DNA of 64,000 nt from JACMLD01 sp044223995 (GTDB lineage: Bacteria > Bacteroidota > Bacteroidia > Chitinophagales > Chitinophagaceae), in the NCBI GenBank assembly GCA_044223995.1, contig JBGALE010000011.1:1-64000 (forward strand), in the 5' to 3' direction. Shown here in pieces: positions 43,471 to 50,867 of the stretch. Below the pieces are notes generated by a model. It saw only the letters and a list, made by a program, of their open reading frames with translations, did no database searches and was not told the origin of the DNA. The position numbers were made by a program, and so were the translations under genes. Numbering within the stretch: the first letter of the stretch is position 1; each line of letters opens with the position of its first letter.

Positions 43471-44244
43471 CTACTGCAATTCCCTGATCCAGATATTACG
43501 ATAACTGATGGGTTCACTGGGATCGCCATGATCCTGCAGTTTGATGGGTGAAGCACCATGTTTGGTGTAAACAGGTGAACCGATATACATAGTCACACCT
43601 TTCAATTCATAATTGTTTTGCACCAATACACCATTGTGAAAAGCCGTGACACGCGCTGGTGATTTTAATGTGCCATCGTCATTAAATCTTGGGGCCGTCC
43701 AGATGATATCATAAGTCTGCCATTCGCCGGGTTTTTTACAGGCGTTGGCCAATGGAATAGATTGTTTGTAAATACTGGCTGTTTGCCCGTTTACATAAGT
43801 GGAATTGTTGTAACAATCCAATACCTGTATTTCATAACCCTGGTCGCCCTGCCCGGTTGATGCCAGGAACACACCACTGTTTCCTCTTGCCTGGCCAGAA
43901 CCCGTGATATTGGAAGGGATGCGCCATTCGATGTGCAACTGGTAATCCATAAAGGAACGCTTGGTTTGAATATTACCTGTTCCTTTTTTAACGGTGATAG
44001 CACCGTCTGCTACTGTCCATTTAGCAGGTGTGGAAGGATCTTTTGCTGAAACCCATTCGTCCAGGTTTTTTCCGTTGAATAAAATTATCGCATCAGAAGG
44101 TGCATCACTGGGAGTGGAGCCAGGTGTAACCACTTTTGGAACGGGACTGTAAAATTCCGTTGCTTTCGGATCGCCCGCCTGCGAAAAGGCAGCGGAAGTG
44201 GATAATGATGCTAACAGAATAAATGGAACAATTTTATTACGCAT
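43471..44244 (-). CDS. Second DUF1080 protein (3-keto-glycoside hydrolase-like), secreted
   Basis: The ATG at 44242-44244 (a TTG lies two codons upstream) gives a 257-residue protein with a signal peptide ending AAFSQ. The domain begins AIILFNGKNLDEW and contains GNSGVFLAST, YEIQVLDCYNN, GEWQTYDIIWTAP and the C-terminal SPIKLQDHGDPSEPISYRNIW. Unlike the first DUF1080 protein it has no lipobox. It is the last gene of the isomerase, Gfo/Idh, DUF1080 trio. Confidence 0.9.
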   Translation of the reverse strand: MRNKIVPFILLASLSTSAAFSQAGDPKATEFYSPVPKVVTPGSTPSDAPSDAIILFNGKNLDEWVSAKDPSTPAKWTVADGAITVKKGTGNIQTKRSFMDYQLHIEWRIPSNITGSGQARGNSGVFLASTGQGDQGYEIQVLDCYNNSTYVNGQTASIYKQSIPLANACKKPGEWQTYDIIWTAPRFNDDGTLKSPARVTAFHNGVLVQNNYELKGVTMYIGSPVYTKHGASPIKLQDHGDPSEPISYRNIWIRELQ

Positions 44245-44296
44245 ATACAAGAGATTTTTTATTTTAAAAATTGTAACGATTAAAATAGAAATGCCA

Positions 44297-45628
44297 TTAT
44301 ATGTTTGGCAATTGGAAACCGTTGTGGTATTCTTTCATTAAATACGCCTTGTTAACAGCTTCATCCGTGAATGCGCCCTTTGTTGCATCCCAGACTAATT
44401 TCTTACCGGTGCGGTAAGAAATATTTCCCATTTGCGCCACCGTAGCCACATGTGCCCCTGCCTGTATCGGGCAATGCAAATCCTCCGCTTTTCTTGATTT
44501 CACTGCAGCCACAAAATTTTCCCAGTGTTTATCCAATCCATTGTCGGATGGTTTTTCAAATGGCTTGCTTACCTTGTTGCCGCTCTGCCTTTCTTCAATG
44601 ACTTCCCATCCGCCGCGGTTTAAAATTAATGTACCATTGTTTCCAATATAAGCAATGCCATGATCCCTGCCATAAGAGCCGTTGTCAATTCCCATAGCAG
44701 AATCCCATACCAGGTTGAATTTATCAAATTCGTACAAAGTAGTAAGTGTGTCGGGTGTTTCTTCCGATAATTCAGGATAAGCAAATTTACCGCCCAGTCC
44801 TACTACCGTTTTTGGCAATGATGCATTCATGCCCAGCAAACCATAATCCAGTAAGTGAACGCCCCAATCAGTCATGAGGCCACCCGCATAATCCCAGAAC
44901 CACCGGAAATGAAAATGAAACCGGCTGGCATTGAATGGTTTTTTGGTTGCCGGTCCCAGCCACTGCGCATAATCAACACCGGGAGGAGGTGCAGAATCAG
45001 CTACAACTGGTTGAGGTCGCATCCATCCCTGGTAGCACCATACCTTTACGGTCCTTATATTTCCCAGTTGACCGCTTTGCACAAAATTGACTGCATCCTT
45101 AAAATGTTGCTGACTGCGTTGCCACTGACCACCCTGCACAATTTTTTTGTACCGTTCCTGCGCAGCGACCATTCTCCTGCATTCTCCTATGGAATTACCA
45201 ACAGGTTTTTCCACGTAAACATCTTTTCCTGCTTCGCAGGCATGTATCATTATCAATGCATGCCAGTGATCCGGTGTACCAATGATCACCGCATCAATAT
45301 CTTTTTGTTCCAGCAGTTTCCGGTAGTCGGAATAGGTTTTTACTTTTCCTGCATCTACTTTCAATTTCGCCAGCTCACCCATTCTTTTATCGAGTACGTT
45401 TTTGTCAACATCACAAAGCGCCACGAGGTTCATACCCGGCACTTTCAATGCCGCATTTACATTGGCCCATCCCATACCATTAATGCCAATGGCCCCAATG
45501 TTTAACTGATCGCTCGGTGCAATCTTGTTTTTAAAAATGGCAAAAGCATTATTGTCTAATGCAGAAACGATGGTTCCTGCACCCAATAACAACGAAGACT
45601 GCTCTAAAAATTTTCTCCTCGAGGACAT
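44297..45628 (-). CDS. Tat-exported Gfo/Idh/MocA oxidoreductase
   Basis: A 443-residue enzyme. The Tat motif SRRKFLEQSS (3-12) precedes a hydrophobic stretch and APSDQLNIGAIGINGMGWANV (Rossmann, about 42-58). The EKP motif sits in VYVEKPVGNSIGE and a DWGVHLLDYG catalytic region later. It resembles the periplasmic oxidoreductases beside DUF1080 genes in Bacteroides. Such exported Gfo/Idh proteins are often supposed to carry a tightly bound cofactor. Order: isomerase, this gene (16-base gap), DUF1080 (52-base gap). Confidence 0.9.
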   Translation of the reverse strand: MSSRRKFLEQSSLLLGAGTIVSALDNNAFAIFKNKIAPSDQLNIGAIGINGMGWANVNAALKVPGMNLVALCDVDKNVLDKRMGELAKLKVDAGKVKTYSDYRKLLEQKDIDAVIIGTPDHWHALIMIHACEAGKDVYVEKPVGNSIGECRRMVAAQERYKKIVQGGQWQRSQQHFKDAVNFVQSGQLGNIRTVKVWCYQGWMRPQPVVADSAPPPGVDYAQWLGPATKKPFNASRFHFHFRWFWDYAGGLMTDWGVHLLDYGLLGMNASLPKTVVGLGGKFAYPELSEETPDTLTTLYEFDKFNLVWDSAMGIDNGSYGRDHGIAYIGNNGTLILNRGGWEVIEERQSGNKVSKPFEKPSDNGLDKHWENFVAAVKSRKAEDLHCPIQAGAHVATVAQMGNISYRTGKKLVWDATKGAFTDEAVNKAYLMKEYHNGFQLPNI

Positions 45629-45644
45629 AGGGAAATGTTATTCG

Positions 45645-46523
45645 TTATTTAAGCAGATTTTTCTTCATATAGTCGGCGCTCATTTTTATACATTCAAACA
45701 CTGGTCGCGTGTATTGTTCCTGTTCTACCATTGCATAATCCAATCCTGCCAGTTTTTGCTGCGCAAAAATTTCTTTCCAGTTGATAACACCCTGTCCTAC
45801 CTCACAGGTTTGACCTGGTTTATCTGCTGTACCAGCAGCCATGTCTTTGATATGCCAGAGCGGGAAACGGCCGGGATATTTTTTAAACCAGTCGATCGGG
45901 TTTTCGCCTGCATATTTAACCCAGTAGATATCCATTTCAAATTTAACCAGGCTGGCATCGGTGTTTTTCAGCATATATTCATACGGAACCGTTCCGTCTG
46001 CAGCTTTTGCAAATTCAAAATTGTGATTATGATAACCAGTAATCAGTCCTGCAGCCTTACTTAGCTCACCCGCTTTATTGAGACGTTCCGTTACCCTTTT
46101 AAAATCGTCCATGGTACGGTGTTTATCGTCCATATATGGTATCACTACATACTTGTGCCCAAGTATTTTTGCATCCTCCAGCAGAAATTTCCAACTGTCC
46201 CAGTTGTATTCGGCGCCGTAGAGCATGTCTGAAAATCCATAATGACCACTATAACTTTTCAGGTTGTTTTGTTTTAATAAATCGGCCATTTCCTGGATGG
46301 AGCGGCCGAAATATTTACGATTGTTGTAGCCAAACAATTCTACATTGGTATACCCGGCACCTGCAATTTGTTTGAGTGAATTTGGCAGGTCCTTTACTTC
46401 GTTTCTGACTGTATATAACTGTATACCGAGATCCTTGTGCATCTTAAACAGACCTGATTTGTCGATCATTAAAGTGGCTGCAAGGAGAGAGCCTTGCTGT
46501 ATGAATTTTCTGCGCGTTACCAT
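45645..46523 (-). CDS. Tat-exported TIM-barrel isomerase/hydratase-like protein
   Basis: The ATG at 46521-46523 starts MVTRRKFIQQGSLLAATL, a Tat signal. A longer open frame upstream lacks coding character. The 292-residue protein contains DLGIQLYTVRNEV, YVVIPYMDDKHR, YHNHNFEF, KFEMDIYWVKYAG and HIKDMAAG, typical metal-binding strands of the AP-endonuclease-2 fold. In Bacteroides the equivalent gene hydrates 2-hydroxy-3-keto-glucal; here that is inference. First gene of the minus-strand trio. Confidence 0.88.
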   Translation of the reverse strand: MVTRRKFIQQGSLLAATLMIDKSGLFKMHKDLGIQLYTVRNEVKDLPNSLKQIAGAGYTNVELFGYNNRKYFGRSIQEMADLLKQNNLKSYSGHYGFSDMLYGAEYNWDSWKFLLEDAKILGHKYVVIPYMDDKHRTMDDFKRVTERLNKAGELSKAAGLITGYHNHNFEFAKAADGTVPYEYMLKNTDASLVKFEMDIYWVKYAGENPIDWFKKYPGRFPLWHIKDMAAGTADKPGQTCEVGQGVINWKEIFAQQKLAGLDYAMVEQEQYTRPVFECIKMSADYMKKNLLK

Positions 46524-46752
46524 GACAAGCGTTTTATTTGTTGAAGAATGGGTATGGAAATTACGAAAACTTGACATACCAGCGTCGTTATGACACCGTT
46601 TATAGTTTGAAAAATTACAGGGTTAATTGTATGTTTGATGCAAAGGAAGGCTGAAATACAGGCCGCTGACGGCTTGTAAAGCATTCAAAATGGTGATGAT
46701 ATGGCAGTAGAATGTTTATAATGGATAATAAATAAGAAAGAAAAGGTAAAAT

Positions 46753-47373
46753 ATGCCGCTCGCTGATAAAATAAAATCGAACAGTAAATTAAAAAAACTC
46801 GTCATGTGGATGATTACCTCCGAAGGTGGTATCAGGCCCAGGTGGTGGGTAAGAAATTTTGTTAATCCATTTTATCACAAGCGGGGAAAAGGGACCATTA
46901 TATTCAGGAAGGCGCGAATAGATACCATGCCCTTTAATCATTTTGAAATCGGTGATCACTCCACCATCGAAGCGTACACATTTGTTAACAACGGCATGGG
47001 CCCGGTAAAAATCGGCAACAATACTTTTATTGGCGCTATGAATGTTATCATCGGCCCCATTGAACTGGGGGATCATATCATGACAGCACAAAACGTGGTG
47101 ATGAGTGGACTTAATCATGGATTCAGTGATGTCACCGTCGGTTTCCGTTACCAGCCCTGCACTACTGCAACGATTACCATTGGTGAAGGCTGCTGGGTTG
47201 GCGCCAACGTTGTAATAACTGCAGGTGTTAACATAGGTAAATATTGCGTTATTGCTGCAGGCAGCGTTGTTACCAAAGATGTTCCTCCATACTCCATTGC
47301 AGCCGGTAGCCCGGCCAGGGTAATTAAACAGTTCAACCACGAAACCAAACAATGGGACAAAGTGGCTTCCTGA
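46753..47373 (+). CDS. Hexapeptide-repeat (LbH) acyltransferase
   Basis: A 206-residue left-handed beta-helix enzyme of the maltose O-acetyltransferase/CysE type. Hexapeptide turns run from about residue 65 to 185 (IGNNTFIGAMNVIIG, IGEGCWVGANVVITAGVNIG), with the loop His in MSGLNHGFSDV and the final VVTKDVPPYSIAAGSPARVIK. It probably acetylates a sugar of a surface glycan. It stands alone, with no polysaccharide cluster nearby. The start ATG follows AGGTAAAAT. Confidence 0.87.
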   Translation: MPLADKIKSNSKLKKLVMWMITSEGGIRPRWWVRNFVNPFYHKRGKGTIIFRKARIDTMPFNHFEIGDHSTIEAYTFVNNGMGPVKIGNNTFIGAMNVIIGPIELGDHIMTAQNVVMSGLNHGFSDVTVGFRYQPCTTATITIGEGCWVGANVVITAGVNIGKYCVIAAGSVVTKDVPPYSIAAGSPARVIKQFNHETKQWDKVAS

Positions 47374-47434
47374 TGTCATTTTACAAAAACCTGTTTGCGT
47401 ATTGTTTCTTTTATTTATTAAAATCATTCCCGGG

Positions 47435-47794
47435 ATGAAAAAAATGTATTGTCTTTCCACCTGCACCACCTGCCAGGCCATTATAAAAGATACACAGGTA
47501 GATAAAAAGGGGTTTGAGATGCAGGATATCAAAACAGAAAAGATAACGGCAGCACAACTGGATGACATGAAAAAGATGGCCGGAAGTTATGAAGCGCTGT
47601 TCAGCCGCCGTGCGCTCAAATACAAGGAACTTAGGCTGAAGGACAAACAGCTTGGTGAAAAAGATTACCGCAAGCTGATACTGGAAGAATATACATTCTT
47701 AAAAAGACCGGTCACCATCATCAACCAGCAGATATTTATCGGCAGTGAAGCCAAAACAAAAGATGCACTGAAGAAAGCCACACTTACGCTTTAA
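47435..47794 (+). CDS. ArsC/Spx-family thioredoxin-like protein
   Basis: A 119-residue ArsC-fold protein. The ATG at 47435 is preceded by CCCGGG; an 11-residue upstream extension is unneeded. The N-terminal cysteine motif STCTTCQ (Cys10, Cys13) matches the Spx-type CxxC, and FLKRPVTIINQ near the C-terminus carries the family Arg-Pro. Whether it reduces arsenate or acts as a redox regulator cannot be told. The last four bases overlap the convergent RAYT gene. Confidence 0.85.
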   Translation: MKKMYCLSTCTTCQAIIKDTQVDKKGFEMQDIKTEKITAAQLDDMKKMAGSYEALFSRRALKYKELRLKDKQLGEKDYRKLILEEYTFLKRPVTIINQQIFIGSEAKTKDALKKATLTL

Positions 47795-48411
47795 TTCATC
47801 AGCCAACTGGATAAGGTGTCCCTGGTTAGTTTGGGAGAAGAAGGAAGTGCAAGCAGCGTCACATCCACCAAACCTTTGATGCCTGCATAATCGCGTGCGC
47901 TGCTGAATATATAATCTTCCGGGAATTCAACTACTGAGTCCCGAACCGGGTTTTCATGAATAAACTTTGTATGATCGAGCAGCATCTGTGTATTATTGGT
48001 ACTGATGTATTGTGAGTTACTGCAGTTTTGCCAGAGGCTGTATTTTTCTATTTTTTTAAAACACTGGCTGAAGTGTTCGAATCGTTGCAGCATCCAATCC
48101 TTTCTCAGGTCGGGCTCCGCAGCTATTGCCTCAAATATTTTTTTTGCAGTGTGTTTTTTTAAATCGCGGATAAGAAAGGGAAAGCTTTGTCCTTCTTTCG
48201 CCTGTGCCAGCAAGTGCAGGTGATTGCTCATCAGGCACCATGCATTTATTGTTAAGCCATGTGAATCTACAAAACGGTTCAGCGCATCCACCATTACCAG
48301 TTTATACAATGGCCTGGTAAACACATCTACCCAATCCACTACGTTTAAAGTCAGGAAATGTGAGGGGTTGTTGCTATGCAACTCTTTTTTTTCATGCTTC
48401 ATACGCCGCAT
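47791..48411 (-). CDS. REP-associated tyrosine transposase relative (RAYT/Y1_Tnp)
   Basis: A 206-residue IS200/Y1-type HUH protein. The HUH motif SNHLHLLA holds His64 and His66, and the downstream block IHENPVRDSVVEFPEDYIFS is typical of RAYTs. The residue before IHENP is Phe150 (codon TTT), where RAYTs usually have Tyr (YIHxNP). If this Tyr is the nucleophile, the enzyme is catalytically dead or dependent on another residue. No terminal inverted repeats flank it, so it is a domesticated gene and not an IS. Confidence 0.82.
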   Translation of the reverse strand: MRRMKHEKKELHSNNPSHFLTLNVVDWVDVFTRPLYKLVMVDALNRFVDSHGLTINAWCLMSNHLHLLAQAKEGQSFPFLIRDLKKHTAKKIFEAIAAEPDLRKDWMLQRFEHFSQCFKKIEKYSLWQNCSNSQYISTNNTQMLLDHTKFIHENPVRDSVVEFPEDYIFSSARDYAGIKGLVDVTLLALPSSPKLTRDTLSSWLMN

Positions 48412-48502
48412 TTAAAGAGTGATGAAAGTACTTACCGGTAGTTTAGATTGCAAATACCGTTCCGTTGAATGCTGTATGTTCACTAAAATTGAAGTCCCCG
48501 CT

Positions 48503-49087
48503 TTAATTCCAGGTACACCGGTACCATTTGGCTGGTCTAAGATACCGAATTCCTTTTTTTGTCAGAAACCGGGTGGGGATTTGCCGCCCGTTTTTGTCGA
48601 TAACTTCAAAATGAAGGTGGGGAAAGGCGGTATAGCCTGTGTTTCCGCTGAGACCAATCAACTGACCTTTTGCAATAGTGTCACCAATTTTCACCTGCAC
48701 TCCATTCTTCTGCAAGTGCCAGTACATGGCCTTACTACCATCTGGTTGCCGGATTATGATGTGATTCCCCTTTGAAAGGTATTCATCCCGTAAACCACCC
48801 TCATCGCTGTCATCTTTTACTTCTTCCACCACCCCTTCGCGTGCAGCATATATCCGCGTGCCCTTTTTTAGCTTAAAATCCAGTGATAGTTCATTCTTAT
48901 GGCTCATCTTGCTGTTATAAGCCTGTATCAGGAAACATTTTTTTCCTTTCTCCACTGGCAACCAGTACACATAACTGTTATCATTTAATACACGGCCACT
49001 TTTTAAATCGTAGATAGTTTTATCATCCAACTGTGCATGGAGCTGGCAGGAAAAAATGATCAATATCAAAGAAAAACATACACGCAT
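48503..49087 (-). CDS. M23 (LytM-type) peptidoglycan peptidase
   Basis: A secreted 194-residue zinc metallopeptidase. A signal peptide ends HAQ (about 18). The LytM metal ligands are present: His63 and Asp70 (HKNELSLD), His124 in YWHL and the HxH pair His157/His159 in FPHLHFEV. It cleaves peptide cross-bridges of the wall. It has no coiled-coil or LysM domain. It precedes the DUF2891 gene on the minus strand, 21 bases apart. Confidence 0.9.
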   Translation of the reverse strand: MRVCFSLILIIFSCQLHAQLDDKTIYDLKSGRVLNDNSYVYWLPVEKGKKCFLIQAYNSKMSHKNELSLDFKLKKGTRIYAAREGVVEEVKDDSDEGGLRDEYLSKGNHIIIRQPDGSKAMYWHLQKNGVQVKIGDTIAKGQLIGLSGNTGYTAFPHLHFEVIDKNGRQIPTRFLTKKGIRYLRPAKWYRCTWN

Positions 49088-49108
49088 ACGATACTGCTGA
49101 TTGAATTC

Positions 49109-50212
49109 CTATTCGGCTGATAATGCATTGACCGCAAAGCTGGCCAGCCAATGTTCACCACCATAATTGCCGCTGACAACATTGGGTAATGCCGAAGCAA
49201 GGTGCTGCATGGAAGCTTTTACCAGTAATTTCTTCCTGGGATCGTTTTTTGGCAACGCACTGGCAAGCCCACGCATACACCAGCTACGGCTAAAACTCAA
49301 TCCATCCAGGTGTACTATCTGTAAATCTGTTCTGTCGGAAACAACGGGTAATTTTACCAAATGTTGCAGGGATGTATTGGTCATGAAATGATTGAACCAG
49401 TTTAAAAACTCTTTTGCAGGTAATATCCTGCGCATCAGGTCTGCTTCTTCCAGGCTGGGTGAAAGAAAGTCGCTGCCATCGGGTTCCCATATAGCAGGCG
49501 CATTTTTATCGTTCCTGTATAAACGTTTTGCACTTTCCGTCACCGCTTTTTCCATCGCTGTATTTTTCAAGGCCTTTGCATATTCCAACGCAAATACCAA
49601 CCCGAAGGCTGTATTGGGATGAACACCGGTCCGGTTTGGATAAGTTTGTTTGGGAAGAAAGGCAAGCCATAGTTCAATGATTCTTTTTGACAGTGGTTCC
49701 AGTATTTCGTGCCATCTCCTGGCATCTTCATTGTTCCATGATGCCAGTTCTTCATCCAGTTTTAATATCCAGGCCCATCCGTAGGTGCGTTCCCAGCCAC
49801 GTGCAAGATCCGCTTTGAAGTAATTTACCTCTGCTGTTATGTTTTCCTTTGTCAAACTGGTATTTAGTACTCTTTTTATATTTTCTGCCTCGGGCAATTG
49901 CGGAAATAATTTCAGCAGGCGTACCAGCATCCAGTGACCATGTACACTTGAGTGCCAGTCGAAGCAGCCAAAAAATGCCGGGTGCAGTAGTCTGGGTGTC
50001 AGCACCTGGTCGCTGTCGCCCTGGGCTGTATGATTGGTTTTATTGGGATACTGTTGCAGTATACATTTCATCGGCAGCGATGCCAGGAAAGAAGCGCCTT
50101 TTTCGGTCAGTTCAAATCCACTGCTGTCTTTTTTGATGTGGTAGAGCTCACTTACCTGTGCATTTGTAGAAATGCAGATTAATATAACAGGGAATGACAA
50201 AAGTTTTTTCAT
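49109..50212 (-). CDS. DUF2891 family protein, secreted
   Basis: A 367-residue alpha/alpha-barrel-like protein. The DUF2891 signature FGCFDWHSSVHGHWML is at about 81-96, with WERTYGWAWILKL and YPNRTGVHPNTAFGLVFAL further on. A signal peptide ends STNAQ. The biochemical role of the family is not known to me. Its downstream neighbour is the M23 peptidase. Confidence 0.87.
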   Translation of the reverse strand: MKKLLSFPVILICISTNAQVSELYHIKKDSSGFELTEKGASFLASLPMKCILQQYPNKTNHTAQGDSDQVLTPRLLHPAFFGCFDWHSSVHGHWMLVRLLKLFPQLPEAENIKRVLNTSLTKENITAEVNYFKADLARGWERTYGWAWILKLDEELASWNNEDARRWHEILEPLSKRIIELWLAFLPKQTYPNRTGVHPNTAFGLVFALEYAKALKNTAMEKAVTESAKRLYRNDKNAPAIWEPDGSDFLSPSLEEADLMRRILPAKEFLNWFNHFMTNTSLQHLVKLPVVSDRTDLQIVHLDGLSFSRSWCMRGLASALPKNDPRKKLLVKASMQHLASALPNVVSGNYGGEHWLASFAVNALSAE

Positions 50213-50299
50213 TGCATAAATGTAAAGAAACTGAATATACCCGCCGCAGGGTATCGGCGGTTGCTGATTTAAACGTAGCTTTCGTAAAATGTTAGTTAT

Positions 50300-50818
50300 A
50301 TGAAAAAAGCCCCCTCATACCCAATCGTATTGTTATTACTTACAGTTATTTTTTCGTGCAATAACAACCTGACGCAAAACACAAAGCCCGCTGCAGACAG
50401 TTCTATTGCAACTGCTGCCTTTGATCTTACCACTGTAAAAACAGCCATCGCAGCCAGTAATAAAACATTTGGTGAAGCATTTGCCACCAGTGATTCCGCC
50501 GCTTTCGTAGCACACTATACCACGGACGCCTGTATCAATCCATCCAATGTGCCGCGTATGTGTGGCAGGCAGGCTATCGGTAATTTTTTTAAAGTCGCTC
50601 TTCAAATGGGTATCCGCAATGTCCAGCTTACAACAGAAGAAGTGTTGGGAGGAAAAGATGCCGTAGCAGAAATCGGTAAATATGACTTACTTGATGTGAC
50701 CGGCAAATCGCTTGACAAGGGAAAATTTATTGTTATCTGGAAAGAAGAAACCGGTGCATGGAAAATGTACCGCGACGAATGGAACAGTGATATTCCGCTT
50801 CCGGCACCAAAAAAATAA
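50300..50818 (+). CDS. SnoaL/NTF2-like lipoprotein (DUF4440 type)
   Basis: A 172-residue lipoprotein: signal MKKAPSYPIVLLLLTVIFSC with Cys20 and an Asn/Thr-rich linker. The NTF2-like domain (about 45-165) has TVKTAIAASNKTFGEAFAT, AHYTTDACINPSNVPRMCG and KYDLLDVTGKSLDKGKFIV. It is a second member of the family in the window, not close to the one at 24714. It ends at a strong bidirectional terminator. Confidence 0.82.
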   Translation: MKKAPSYPIVLLLLTVIFSCNNNLTQNTKPAADSSIATAAFDLTTVKTAIAASNKTFGEAFATSDSAAFVAHYTTDACINPSNVPRMCGRQAIGNFFKVALQMGIRNVQLTTEEVLGGKDAVAEIGKYDLLDVTGKSLDKGKFIVIWKEETGAWKMYRDEWNSDIPLPAPKK

Positions 50819-50820
50819 TT

Positions 50821-50867
50821 TATAGTGGAATAAAACCGGTTGTGCCAGCCGGTTTTATTCCACTATA
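50821..50867. terminator. Bidirectional terminator overlapping the uvrD 3' end
   Basis: A perfect 19-bp stem, 50821-50839 with 50849-50867, and a 9-base loop. T-rich and A-rich arms allow termination in both directions. The right arm overlaps the last codons and stop (50855-50857) of the convergent helicase gene. Confidence 0.75.

Noticed and set aside
46789..47568. Long open frame opposite the acyltransferase and Spx-like genes
   Set aside because: It is the complement of two well-supported genes and has no domain of its own.
47791..48411. Complete insertion sequence around the Y1_Tnp gene
   Set aside because: No subterminal hairpins or target-site features flank the gene; it reads as a single-copy RAYT-type gene.
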